DNA from: Marinomonas polaris DSM 16579
GTDB taxonomy: Bacteria; Pseudomonadota; Gammaproteobacteria; Pseudomonadales; Marinomonadaceae
DNA length: 64,000 nt
NCBI RefSeq assembly: GCF_900129155.1
Contig: NZ_FQVF01000010.1
Location: 62,001 to 126,000 of the forward strand
Direction: 5' to 3'
The translations under genes were made by a program, and so were the position numbers. Of this stretch, positions 47,686 to 56,382 are shown piece by piece. How positions within the stretch are numbered: position 1 is the first letter of the stretch; the number at the start of each line of letters is the position of its first letter. Under the pieces are notes generated by a model. The model saw only the letters and a program-made list of their open reading frames with translations, was not told the origin of the DNA and made no database searches.

Positions 47686-47886
47686 ATGAAGTGTCCTTTT
47701 TGTTTGACTGATAATGGTTGTGCACTCGATGATAGCCAGACTTGTTGGTGTTTTAATGTCACAGTGCCTGACGATATGGTGGCGCTTATTCCATCACAAC
47801 AAAAAGGTAGCGTTTGTGTTTGTCTGCAATGTATTGAGTTTTATAGCACCGATAAACTAGGCTTCTTAAAAGCATTTAGCTTTGAT
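47686..47886 (+). CDS. Cysteine-rich CWC family protein
   Basis: A small protein of 67 residues with cysteines in CPFC near the start, TCWCF around residues 20-24 and a CVCLQC-type group near 45-50. The C-W-C motif and length match the CWC family, thought to bind metal, function unknown. ATG at 47686 is preceded by TAGGTG; the frame opens at GTG 47677. The stop codon follows at 47887-47889. Confidence 0.8.
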
Positions 47887-47976
47887 TAAAATGCTCTCTA
47901 TTTTTTGAGATGATTTGTCGCGAGCACATTAGTATCTTGTTATGTGTTTTAACAACAATAAAAAAGGAATGAGGTG

Positions 47977-49200
47977 ATGAGTGAAGCGTTAAAAAACTCT
48001 ATTTATGACATTACTGTGATTGGTGCGGGTATTGTTGGGCTTTCGACGGCGTGGCAGTTGCTTCAGCGCTATCCTAAATATCGTATTTTACTGGTTGAAA
48101 AAGAATCCGAAGTAGGGTTGCATCAAACAGGGCACAATTCTGGAGTGATACATGCGGGTGTGTATTATGCGCCAGGTAGTCTTAAGGCTGACTTTTGTCA
48201 GCGTGGCGCTAAAGCGACTAAGGCTTTTTGTCTCCAGCATGATATTGAGTTCGACGAATGTGGTAAGTTATTGGTTGCGACGAATGCGCTTGAAGAAGAG
48301 CGTATGGAGGCCTTGTACTTACGTTGTCAGGATAATGGCTTGGAAGTGCATAAGTTAGATCAAGCTCAGCTAAAAGAGCGTGAGCCGAATGTGAAGGGTG
48401 TTGCTGCCTTGTTTGTTCCTTCCACCGGGATTGTTAGTTATCGGAAAATTTGTCAAAAGCTAGCTGAGCTATTTGTACAAAAAGGCGGAGAGTTACGTTT
48501 AAGTACTGAGGTGATGAATTTAGATGAAAGCCATGAGCGTGTTGCGATTACACTGAATAACGATGTTGTCCATACTTCTTATCTTGTGAGCTGTGGTGGC
48601 CTTATGGCTGATCGTTTAACTAAAATGCTGAATATTCCAACCGATTTTCAGATCATTCCTTTTCGTGGTGAGTATTTTCAATTACCGGCGAAACATAATC
48701 AGATTGTTAATCATCTAATTTATCCGATTCCTGATCCAGATTTACCATTTTTAGGTGTGCATCTTACTCGAATGATTGATGGCTCAGTGACGGTTGGCCC
48801 TAATGCTGTGCAGGGATGGAAGCGAGAAGGGTACGGTCGAATCAATATTGATTTGCGTGATATTTTCGATATGGTGCGTTTTCCAGGTTTTTGGAAGTTA
48901 TTAAAGAGTCATTGGCGAACTGGGTTGGTAGAGACCAAAAATTCTTGGTATAAGCCCGGCTATTTAGCTCAAGTCCGAAAGTATTGTGATCTTGTTTCCT
49001 TAGATGACCTGCAAGCTTATCCTGCTGGAATTCGAGCGCAAGCTGTTTTGAATGACGGTAGTTTGGTGCATGACTTTCTATTTGCTCAAAGTGCTCGGAC
49101 ATTGCATGTCTGTAATGCGCCTTCACCAGCAGCTACCAGTGCGTTTCCTATAGGCACTTATATTATCGATAAACTCGATGAGCAAATCTCGCCTGTTTAG
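47977..49200 (+). CDS. lhgO: L-2-hydroxyglutarate oxidase
   Basis: LhgO oxidises L-2-hydroxyglutarate to 2-oxoglutarate and passes electrons to the respiratory chain. The 407-residue FAD protein of the DAO family has the motif DITVIGAGIVGLSTAWQL near 7-24, a GLHQTGHNSGVIHAGVYY stretch near 46-63 typical of this family, and DPDLPFLGVHLTRMIDGSVTVGPNAV near 250-275. ATG at 47977 follows AAGGAATG; GTG at 47974 would add one residue. In E. coli lhgO is paired with csiD; here it stands alone, near the TCA genes. Confidence 0.9.
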   Translation: MSEALKNSIYDITVIGAGIVGLSTAWQLLQRYPKYRILLVEKESEVGLHQTGHNSGVIHAGVYYAPGSLKADFCQRGAKATKAFCLQHDIEFDECGKLLVATNALEEERMEALYLRCQDNGLEVHKLDQAQLKEREPNVKGVAALFVPSTGIVSYRKICQKLAELFVQKGGELRLSTEVMNLDESHERVAITLNNDVVHTSYLVSCGGLMADRLTKMLNIPTDFQIIPFRGEYFQLPAKHNQIVNHLIYPIPDPDLPFLGVHLTRMIDGSVTVGPNAVQGWKREGYGRINIDLRDIFDMVRFPGFWKLLKSHWRTGLVETKNSWYKPGYLAQVRKYCDLVSLDDLQAYPAGIRAQAVLNDGSLVHDFLFAQSARTLHVCNAPSPAATSAFPIGTYIIDKLDEQISPV

Positions 49201-49300
49201 TACGAAAGCATTGTGAAATAAAGGTGGCTTAGTTTGTGCTTTGTAAGTGTTTCGATATAGAGTGGTAGGTAATCGTAACAATCACTGATAAGGAATAAGT

Positions 49301-49765
49301 ATGACTGGTTTAAAGAAAAATCTAGGCTTTACTCATTTGGCGCGAGGCATTGCAGCTGCGCTGCTTATTACTCAAGTGACAGCGTGTGGTACTTTGCTTT
49401 ATCCAGAGCGTCGCGGTCAAACAAATGGTCAAATCGATGTGGGTGTTGCTGCATTAGATGCTATTGGCCTGTTGTTTTTCTTTGTCCCTGGTGTTGTGGC
49501 GTTTGGTGTCGATTTCATTACAGGCGCTATTTATCTGCCAGGCGGTGGCATGGCGAGCTTGACAGAGGATGAGTTGAATTCGATCAAGAATAGTCCAGAT
49601 TCAATAGATGTTGAGAAGTTTAAAACTGTGATGGCACAGCGTAATGATATTAAATTGCCAGAAGGTACTTATACAGATCAATTGAATGTGGTGGCTATGT
49701 CGTCTACTCAGTCTCTTAAAACAGCAATGAGTATGTCTAACGAACGAGTAGCTTTTGCTCAATAG
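49301..49765 (+). CDS. Small lipoprotein, hydrophobic core
   Basis: A 154-residue protein with a signal peptide and lipobox (VTAC, with the cysteine at residue 29), so it is lipid-anchored. The mature part starts GTLLYPERRGQ and has a strongly hydrophobic helix (about 50-75, IGLLFFFVPGVVAFGVDFITG) followed by IYLPGG. This pattern matches a group of short lipoproteins in pseudomonads that are at times mislabelled as nucleotidyltransferases. Function unknown. Confidence 0.78.
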   Translation: MTGLKKNLGFTHLARGIAAALLITQVTACGTLLYPERRGQTNGQIDVGVAALDAIGLLFFFVPGVVAFGVDFITGAIYLPGGGMASLTEDELNSIKNSPDSIDVEKFKTVMAQRNDIKLPEGTYTDQLNVVAMSSTQSLKTAMSMSNERVAFAQ

Positions 49766-49780
49766 TATGAATTCAGGTTT

Positions 49781-49822
49781 AGATCTTAAAACTAAAAGAT
49801 GGATTCTTTAGCTTTAAGATCT
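49781..49822. terminator. Long AT-rich hairpin between convergent genes
   Basis: AGATCTTAAA (49781-49790) pairs with TTTAAGATCT (49813-49822), and inside it CTAAA pairs with TTTAG. The arms sit between two converging genes, so it may end transcription from both sides, though there is no strong T run. Confidence 0.5.
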
Positions 49823-49826
49823 AGCA

Positions 49827-50237
49827 CTATTTGATTGCATAGGCTTTATAAACAGCTTTTTGCATGGTCACGATATCTTGGTGGTGTTGTAGTGTTATCA
49901 GTTTGGCTTTTGTTTTAAAAATACCTTCCCAAATATTATCAGCGATGCTGATGGATTCCCCCTGTATTTGTATTATCAGCATAACATCGTGCTTCCGAAC
50001 GAGAGCGGATATTTCACTTGGTGAAAATACGGTTACGCCGTGAACTTGAGTACGATTATTCCAAGGCTCATCGTCAATAAACGCGATAATCTCAATAGGT
50101 TGTTCGGCGTATTTGTTGTTGTCGAGTAGGGACTTCGACAAGGAAAAGCACAGATAATCTATTCCAATAAAAATAACCTTTTTGGGCATGGCTTTACGTC
50201 GGAAAAATTGCCTAAAAAAATGAGTTAGTTGAATCAT
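49827..50237 (-). CDS. Small Rossmann-like protein of unknown function
   Basis: A 136-residue protein. After a basic stretch (residues 9-19), KKVIFIGIDYLCFSLSKSLL looks like a nucleotide-binding beta-alpha turn, then IEIIAFIDDEPWNNRTQVHGVTVF and EISALVRKHDVMLIIQIQG. The order of elements resembles the N-terminal CoA/nucleotide-binding half of CapD-type sugar enzymes (PF13727-like), but the catalytic half is missing. It follows the response regulator by 6 bp on the same strand and is the last gene of that operon. Role unknown. Confidence 0.65.
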   Translation of the reverse strand: MIQLTHFFRQFFRRKAMPKKVIFIGIDYLCFSLSKSLLDNNKYAEQPIEIIAFIDDEPWNNRTQVHGVTVFSPSEISALVRKHDVMLIIQIQGESISIADNIWEGIFKTKAKLITLQHHQDIVTMQKAVYKAYAIK

Positions 50238-50243
50238 CTCTAA

Positions 50244-50930
50244 TTAAACCGTCTTGGTATAGCGCTGCTTTGGTCTACCACCGGTTTTGTAATCTAGTGT
50301 CATACTTACTTGGCCTTGGGCTTCTAAGTACTCAAGATAGCGTCTGGCGGTAATGCGGCTAAGATTGATTGCTTCACCTATGTCTTCTGCAGTGAATGGA
50401 CTGTCATCGTTTATGGTTTCTAGATATTGGGTGAGTTTATCTAAGGTGTTTTCATCAATACCTTTTGGTGTTTTTCGGCTACCGGCGAGCGTCGCGCTTT
50501 TTCTAAATAAGGCATCTATGTCTTGCTGATCAATTTTATCGTTTTTGGTAAGGCGTTTTTTAAAGTCTAAATAATCGTCAAGGGCCTGTAACACACGAGA
50601 CATTCGAATGGGTTTTACAAGGTAATCCATCACGCCAAGCTGAATAGCTTTTTCGATAGTAGTAGTTTCTCTTTCCGCCGTGGTCATTATGAAAGCGGCT
50701 TTGATGCCTTTGCTTTTTAATGATTGTACTAGATCAATGCCGCTACCATCAGGTAGGGAAATATCGACCATAATGAGTTCGGGGTCAAAAGCCTCTGCTT
50801 TTAACTCTGCTTCTAGCTGGCTTTCGCAAGCGGCGACGACATAAAAATCTGTATGTTGATTGATGGTGTTTTCTAATACGTAGCTAGCACGTAGATCATC
50901 TTCCACTATCATGACCGGAATGCGATTCAT
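50244..50930 (-). CDS. CitB/DcuR-family response regulator
   Basis: A 228-residue regulator of the CitB/DcuR/MalR family, controlling uptake of di- and tricarboxylates. Receiver domain at 1-120 with Glu10-Asp11-Asp12 and phospho-acceptor Asp56 (LIMVDISLPDG), then a linker and a C-terminal helix-turn-helix near 175-215 (FTAEDIGEAINLSRITARRYLEYLEAQG). The ATG overlaps the kinase stop by 4 bp, so the pair is a two-component system. Confidence 0.9.
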   Translation of the reverse strand: MNRIPVMIVEDDLRASYVLENTINQHTDFYVVAACESQLEAELKAEAFDPELIMVDISLPDGSGIDLVQSLKSKGIKAAFIMTTAERETTTIEKAIQLGVMDYLVKPIRMSRVLQALDDYLDFKKRLTKNDKIDQQDIDALFRKSATLAGSRKTPKGIDENTLDKLTQYLETINDDSPFTAEDIGEAINLSRITARRYLEYLEAQGQVSMTLDYKTGGRPKQRYTKTV

Positions 50931-52525
50931 CTTGTTAGCGCTCGTTTGTCTAAGTAAATACTAAACACAGTGGTATTAATCTCACTGCGTTCCCAATCAA
51001 GGCTGCCGTGATATTGATCGACAACTTTTTTGACCAAATAAAGCCCAATACCATGCTGTTCAGTGTTGTGTTTGCTGCTCACACCAAAGTCTAATATTCG
51101 ACTTTCTAGTTTCTCATCTACGCCAGCACCGCTGTCTTCGATTTGAATCATAATGTGGGCATTTCGGTCACTAATATACAGTTTAACAAAAGGTGGTGTA
51201 AGTAATCTGTTGGACCAAGCGGCTAGCAAGGCATTGTCTATTAAGTTTCCTACTAGTGTAACCAATGCTTCATTGGTTTTTGAGGGGTATCGACCAAGCT
51301 GGCAATCACTTTCGATCAGCATATCGACTTTTAAGTCCTTGGCCTTATTGTGCTTGGCGAAAATTAGTCCTGCCACAGCACTGTTTTCAATAGTTTTAAT
51401 AATACGTCTTAGTACGATTTGATCGCCGTCACTTTCTTGCTGAAGAAACTCGATGGCATCATCATAGCGTTCTGCTTGTAACATGCCGGAAAGTACATTT
51501 AAGTGATTGGAATATTCGTGAGTTTTAGCGCGTAATAAGTCGGCATAGTTTTTTGTTGCTGTTAGTTCTTGTTCTAGTGATTTTTCCCCATGATCTGGGA
51601 AAAATACAATGACGTAACCTACTTCGCCCTTTTTTCCTTTAATAGGGTACAGGGTTGCAATGAATTCTAGCTTACCTAAATTAAATCGGTTTTGTGTTAT
51701 TTGTCCTTTGGCTTCTAATGCAAAGTGAGAAAGGCTTTGTGATTGTTCGCTCAATGGTTTGCTTACAACTTGTGTTGCACTAAGCACATTCATTGTTAGC
51801 CATTCAATTGCCATGCTGTTGATAGCGGTGATGTTTTGCTCATGGTCGATAGCAACAATACCATCACGAATGCTATCTAAAATTAACTCATGTTCCTTAA
51901 ATTTCTGAACTATTTCTTCTGGTTCTAAGCTCAAAAAAGTTCGTTTGAGTTTAAGAATCAAAAAGCCGGCAATAACAACACCAAGAAGATAAACAAAGCC
52001 GACTAATAGTCCCGCTTCTTGTAAATGTTTAAAAATTAGTTCACTGGTGGGTTGGGATAGATAGCCTATGCTAATAGCACCAATGATTTGGCCATTTTTT
52101 CGTATGGCGACTGAATTCCGAATGGCTTTCCCTAGCGTACCCACTGCGACTTTTGTGTAATCTTTACCTTGGTTAAGCGCTTGGTAAATATCATCACCAA
52201 CAAAGTGTTTACCGACTCTTTCTGGTTCTGGGTGGCTTAAGCGAATGGAGTCTTTATTAACAACAACAATATAAGAGGCATCGGTTTGGGCGCGAAGCAT
52301 TTCTATATAGACTTCGATATCACTTGCCTTACCTTGATTGCTTAATTCGACGGCCTGAATCACTCTTTCATTGTGTGCAATCACGTGACCCAGCTCTAGA
52401 CCTCGTTGGCTAATGCCATCTAGATAGGTTTTTTGCAGAGAATAGCCTAGCACCACACCAACCGCTAACACAATAATGGTAATAGTCGAAATTGTGATTA
52501 AGGCGAGGTAAGACTTGAGTGTCAT
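50927..52525 (-). CDS. CitA/DcuS-family sensor histidine kinase
   Basis: A sensor kinase of the CitA/DcuS type. ATG at 52525 gives a normal N-terminus (MTLKSYLALITIST) and 532 residues; the frame opens 16 codons earlier at 52573. There are two membrane helices (about 8-28 and 178-200) flanking a periplasmic PAS-like (PDC) sensing domain, then a cytosolic PAS, the H-box KTHEYSNHLNVLSGML near residue 335, and the ATPase domain (DNALLAAW; GIGLYLVKKVVD). Ligand is presumably a hydroxy-carboxylate, as the transporter gene lies immediately upstream. Confidence 0.9.
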   Translation of the reverse strand: MTLKSYLALITISTITIIVLAVGVVLGYSLQKTYLDGISQRGLELGHVIAHNERVIQAVELSNQGKASDIEVYIEMLRAQTDASYIVVVNKDSIRLSHPEPERVGKHFVGDDIYQALNQGKDYTKVAVGTLGKAIRNSVAIRKNGQIIGAISIGYLSQPTSELIFKHLQEAGLLVGFVYLLGVVIAGFLILKLKRTFLSLEPEEIVQKFKEHELILDSIRDGIVAIDHEQNITAINSMAIEWLTMNVLSATQVVSKPLSEQSQSLSHFALEAKGQITQNRFNLGKLEFIATLYPIKGKKGEVGYVIVFFPDHGEKSLEQELTATKNYADLLRAKTHEYSNHLNVLSGMLQAERYDDAIEFLQQESDGDQIVLRRIIKTIENSAVAGLIFAKHNKAKDLKVDMLIESDCQLGRYPSKTNEALVTLVGNLIDNALLAAWSNRLLTPPFVKLYISDRNAHIMIQIEDSGAGVDEKLESRILDFGVSSKHNTEQHGIGLYLVKKVVDQYHGSLDWERSEINTTVFSIYLDKRALTR

Positions 52526-52590
52526 ATGCGCTTCATTACTAATGAAAAAATAAGAGTCGCGATTATACAACATACAGAGGAAGTGCTAAA

Positions 52591-52626
52591 CAAAAGGGAA
52601 AAGCCATAATGGACTTTTCCCTTTTG
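52591..52626. terminator. Hairpin between the transporter and kinase genes
   Basis: CAAAAGGGAAAAG and CTTTTCCCTTTTG pair over 13 bp around a 10-nt loop, with A/T runs on both sides. Lying after the transporter and before the kinase gene on the same strand, it could end the transporter transcript or attenuate the downstream genes. Confidence 0.65.
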
Positions 52627-52662
52627 TTTGATAATTGACCGTAATATAACCCGTCTTTTGGG

Positions 52663-53946
52663 TTAAGCGATCGCTTGAACCACTAGGGTCGCAAGAATTA
52701 GCATGAAAGCGCCGCCAATTCGAGAAGAGATTTGCGCAAAAGGCATTAGCTCCATGCGTTTGCTTGCCGCAAGAACCGCTACGTCGCCCGTACCACCCAT
52801 GTTTGCCATGCAAAGACCACCAGTGATAGCTGCTTCGATAGGGTAGAAGCCCATTAACCAGCCAATCAAACCAGCGCCAAACACGGCACCAAGCACTGTG
52901 ATTAACACAAGCAAGAAGTACATAGGAGACAAGGCGTCAAGAATTTGGTTTAGATCTGTATAAGCAACACCAATACCGACTAACAATGCAGGTGTTAAGT
53001 TACCAACAACAAATTTATACCAAGAGAACGCAGCTTGCTCTAATGCTTTTGGCATGATGCCAGACACTTTGATGATCGCGATAGATAGGATCATTAGTGC
53101 ATAGGTGTGCATGCTGATGTAATTGGATAGCAAGGTACCAAGGAAATACATGCTTACCGCAAGTAAAGCGCCAACACCTAGTGTTGTGATGTTCAGCGGT
53201 GAGGTTTTTTGATCTTCTTCCGCGATAGATTTTTGACCGCGAATTAGCTGTCCGTTGCCAGTAAGACTTGGTGCTACTTGACCAAGTTTGTGTAGCAAAC
53301 CGGCCATAACAATGGCAATAGCATTACCAATAGCTAGCGCTGGAACCATTTGAGACATCAAAGCTTCAGAGCTCATGCCTGTTTTACCTGACATGATTTC
53401 AACAAGAGGCACAGCACCTGCGCCCATACCGCCACCCATAATAGGCAGAGCAATCAGCATTACTGAATCGTAGAAGTCTTTACTAACCAGCATACCAACT
53501 AGACCAGTAAATATGCAGGCAAAAAAAGCAGAACCAAGGATAACTGGGATGTATTTTAACGCTGCTTTTTTAAGCGTTTGAGTATCCATACCGAATATAG
53601 AACCGGTAACCAAACTAGCAACATAAAAAGATAAAAAGCCACCGCTCTTCATGAAGGTAGTTATATTATTTTCTGCGCTGGATGGGAAAAGGCCGCTATG
53701 AAATAGGTAGGCAGAACCAAAAATAACCACGATGGCACCACCACCGAAAAATTGGTTAATAATCGGTGTTCTGTCCCCAACGTAATTAAGGATAAAACCA
53801 ACAATAACCATAATACCTAAAGCACCTATCATTCCGCCTGGCATCATGCCTGCAAAGGTGGCTAATAAAATAGTGATGGCGGCAATAGCTAATATGATTT
53901 TACTGGTACGTTGGTCTTGCGGCGTCATGACATCATTAGTGATCAT
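52663..53946 (-). CDS. 2-hydroxycarboxylate transporter (2HCT family)
   Basis: A 427-residue inner-membrane carrier of the 2HCT family (CitS, MleP, CimH), which import citrate or malate-like acids with Na+ or by exchange. Ten or more hydrophobic helices alternate with two conserved re-entrant loops: PIMGGGMGAGAVPLVEI near 195 and ANMGGTGDVAVLAASKRM near 385. The G-G-x-G motif is the family mark. It is transcribed toward the kinase-regulator pair, which is presumably its regulator. Exact substrate is not readable. Confidence 0.9.
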   Translation of the reverse strand: MITNDVMTPQDQRTSKIILAIAAITILLATFAGMMPGGMIGALGIMVIVGFILNYVGDRTPIINQFFGGGAIVVIFGSAYLFHSGLFPSSAENNITTFMKSGGFLSFYVASLVTGSIFGMDTQTLKKAALKYIPVILGSAFFACIFTGLVGMLVSKDFYDSVMLIALPIMGGGMGAGAVPLVEIMSGKTGMSSEALMSQMVPALAIGNAIAIVMAGLLHKLGQVAPSLTGNGQLIRGQKSIAEEDQKTSPLNITTLGVGALLAVSMYFLGTLLSNYISMHTYALMILSIAIIKVSGIMPKALEQAAFSWYKFVVGNLTPALLVGIGVAYTDLNQILDALSPMYFLLVLITVLGAVFGAGLIGWLMGFYPIEAAITGGLCMANMGGTGDVAVLAASKRMELMPFAQISSRIGGAFMLILATLVVQAIA

Positions 53947-54137
53947 TATAAACTCTCTTTTTTTTTTGCTTGTTTTGATTATTCGCCGCAGTCTACCAAC
54001 CTTCGTTATAAGCGGAAGTTACTTTTCCTTTAATGAAACTAAAAACTAGTTTTGAAACTTTTGTAATGATGATGTTGGTGTCATTTTGCACAATTAGCTG
54101 TTTGTTTTGTCATGATCGGGTTGATGATAAATAATTA

Positions 54138-54172
54138 AAACGCCGTTATTCGTGGAGGAAAAACGGCGTAAA
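54138..54172 (-). terminator. Terminator of the GGDEF/EAL operon
   Basis: ACGCCGTT and AACGGCGT pair around TATTCGTGGAGGAA-like loop sequence. Read on the minus strand the hairpin is followed by a T-rich run (TTTTAATT), ending the operon that stops at 54216. Confidence 0.7.
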
Positions 54173-54215
54173 ATATCTAAGAAATGTGTGTTTAGGTAGG
54201 GACTTTATGTCTAAT

Positions 54216-55934
54216 TTAATGGACGCTATGTTTTTGGCTATAGTATTGAATCCAAATGGTCATGTTACCAGCGGCCATTGGTTTGGCAATAAAGTATCCT
54301 TGCCCGCACAGGCAGCCTATATCAATAAGTGCTTGTTCGTGTTCCAGTGATTCAACGCCTTCAGCAATGAGCTTGTAGTTGAAGGCTTTACTTAGCGCGA
54401 CAATGCACGCGACGATAGCGCGATCTTCAGGATCGGATAAAATATTTTGAATAAAACTTCTGTCAATTTTTAAGGTGTTTAGTGGTAGCTGTTTCAAATA
54501 ATTAAGAGATGAATACCCTGTACCAAAGTCGTCTAGCGCAACATGAATTCCTAATTTACAACACGCTTTTACGACCTCAACAGCATTGAGAATATCAGAG
54601 ATTGAAACGGTCTCTAGTATTTCAATTTCCAGTAAGTTAGGGTTGAAGTTAGGTATGCTTTTGAGTAGTTGGTCTAGTCGCTGCACAAAATCTTTGCTCA
54701 GCAGATGAGCTGGTGCAATGTTGACGCTAATGACTAAATCATTTTTTTGCCAAATATTGTGTTGACGTAGTGCTTCTTGTAACACCCATTCGCCAATTAA
54801 AACCCCTGTGCTTGGGTGTTCCAGTACTTCAGTGAAATCTACAGGGTAAAGAAATCCCATCGTAGGATGGTTCCAACGAATCAACGCTTCAACCCCAATT
54901 ATTTTATGGTTCACCATGTCTATCTGAGGTTGGTAATGGAGTTCAAACTCATGGCGTACAATGCCTCGCTCGGCAGCTTGTAACATAGCGCGTCGAGCAT
55001 ATTGACGGCTTTCTTCCTCTGGATCAAAAAAAATAATGTTATTGCGCCCCATGTTTTTTGCTTGATACATGGTTTGATCGGCCCTACGCAAAATAGTATC
55101 AGCATCCAATCCGTCATTACTTACTAAGGCAACGCCAATGCTGGCGGATACTTGAACCTGACAGTCGAATTTAGCTAGTTCAATTGGGGTGTTGATTAAT
55201 TCAATGAGTCTATTGAGGAAACCTGAACATTCTTTTTCGCTTGATACATCACGTAATAGAAGGACAAACTCATCACCACCTATTCGAGCAAGTATGTCAT
55301 TCTTTCGGGCTACTTGCTTAAGTCTATTAGCAATTGTAACTAATACATAGTCACCTATATCATGACCATAGTTGTCATTCACTGGTTTGAAGTTATCTAA
55401 ATCAAGAAATGCGACCGCGGCAGCGTCTTCATTGATTACAATTTGCTGCAAGTTTTCAAGCAGTAAAGGGCGACTTGCTAACCCTGTTAAATTATCGTAA
55501 TGAGCCATGTCATGGAGCTTTTTTTCTAACTCAGCTCGGTGGATGGAGCTTGTTATGGCTCGTATCAGTTGGGTGCTTTGTAGTTGATTTTTGAGTAAAT
55601 AATCACTGGCGCCGAGTCGCATAGCCTCCGCAGCAACTTCTTCGTCACCTAGCCCCGTTACCATAATTACAGCACAGTGGCTTTCCATTATTGTGCGTAT
55701 GTTATTGAGTAGGGTGAGTCCAGAATTTAGCCCCAAGCGATAGTCAACGATGACACAGTCGTAATCGTTATTACTTAGAAAATCCATAGAGTCTTCTACA
55801 GAAGAGGCTTCTGAAATGCTGGTTTCTATATCGGATTTAGATAGCATCCTGCGTATGCGTTCACGGTCTACATCATCGTCATCAACGATAAGTAATTTTA
55901 GGGTGTGATCGTCATTAGCTTTTAACACTTCCAT
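54216..55934 (-). CDS. Receiver-GGDEF-EAL response regulator
   Basis: A 572-residue response regulator with a c-di-GMP output. Receiver domain at 13-130 with Asp18-Asp20 and phospho-acceptor Asp64 (CVIVDYRLG); GGDEF domain with the intact motif RIGGDEF and the inhibitory I-site RKND five residues before it; EAL domain with GVEALIRW and the loop DDFGTGYSS intact. Both synthesis and hydrolysis are therefore possible, with the balance set by phosphorylation. It is the last gene of a three-gene operon with a kinase and a single-domain receiver. Confidence 0.93.
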   Translation of the reverse strand: MEVLKANDDHTLKLLIVDDDDVDRERIRRMLSKSDIETSISEASSVEDSMDFLSNNDYDCVIVDYRLGLNSGLTLLNNIRTIMESHCAVIMVTGLGDEEVAAEAMRLGASDYLLKNQLQSTQLIRAITSSIHRAELEKKLHDMAHYDNLTGLASRPLLLENLQQIVINEDAAAVAFLDLDNFKPVNDNYGHDIGDYVLVTIANRLKQVARKNDILARIGGDEFVLLLRDVSSEKECSGFLNRLIELINTPIELAKFDCQVQVSASIGVALVSNDGLDADTILRRADQTMYQAKNMGRNNIIFFDPEEESRQYARRAMLQAAERGIVRHEFELHYQPQIDMVNHKIIGVEALIRWNHPTMGFLYPVDFTEVLEHPSTGVLIGEWVLQEALRQHNIWQKNDLVISVNIAPAHLLSKDFVQRLDQLLKSIPNFNPNLLEIEILETVSISDILNAVEVVKACCKLGIHVALDDFGTGYSSLNYLKQLPLNTLKIDRSFIQNILSDPEDRAIVACIVALSKAFNYKLIAEGVESLEHEQALIDIGCLCGQGYFIAKPMAAGNMTIWIQYYSQKHSVH

Positions 55935-55956
55935 GATTATTTCTCCGTTCAGCTAT

Positions 55957-56382
55957 TTAGCTATTCAGCTCGACAGCATTTCTGTAGGCAACCAGTAAGT
56001 TCGATAGTTTCGCAAATTGTGGCCCAACGGCTGATTTCACCATGTATCCTGCCACGTTATTTTCATAGGCTCGAGAACGGTCGTTGTCATCATTTGATGT
56101 GGTGAGAATGAAAATAACCGTATCCTTTAGACTTGGGTTGTCACGAACGTACTCTAAAAATTCGAAACCGTTCATTACGGGCATATTTAAGTCTAGTAGA
56201 ACTAAAAAAGGAGGTTTTAAAATTCTTGTTGGGTGCTTGTTTTCGAGTATTTCAATTGCTATGTTGCCATGTTCAGCAAAAACCAAATTTATATCCGGTG
56301 CTACTTTTCTTAGGCCGCGAGTGATGGATTCAGCTGCCACATCGTCATCTTCAACGATGAGTACGCTTAGCTCTTTAATCAT
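55957..56382 (-). CDS. Single-domain response regulator (Rcp1-like)
   Basis: A 141-residue receiver domain without output. Asp12-Asp13 (VLIVEDDD), phospho-acceptor Asp64 (VLLDLNMPVMNG), the conserved Thr of LTTS near residue 94 and Lys near 115 (YMVKSAVG). The length and the insertion before the acceptor match Rcp1-type receivers that partner phytochrome-like kinases. Its ATG overlaps the kinase stop by 8 bp; the GGDEF/EAL gene starts 22 bp after its stop. It could shuttle phosphate or compete with the GGDEF/EAL receiver. Confidence 0.9.
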   Translation of the reverse strand: MIKELSVLIVEDDDVAAESITRGLRKVAPDINLVFAEHGNIAIEILENKHPTRILKPPFLVLLDLNMPVMNGFEFLEYVRDNPSLKDTVIFILTTSNDDNDRSRAYENNVAGYMVKSAVGPQFAKLSNLLVAYRNAVELNS

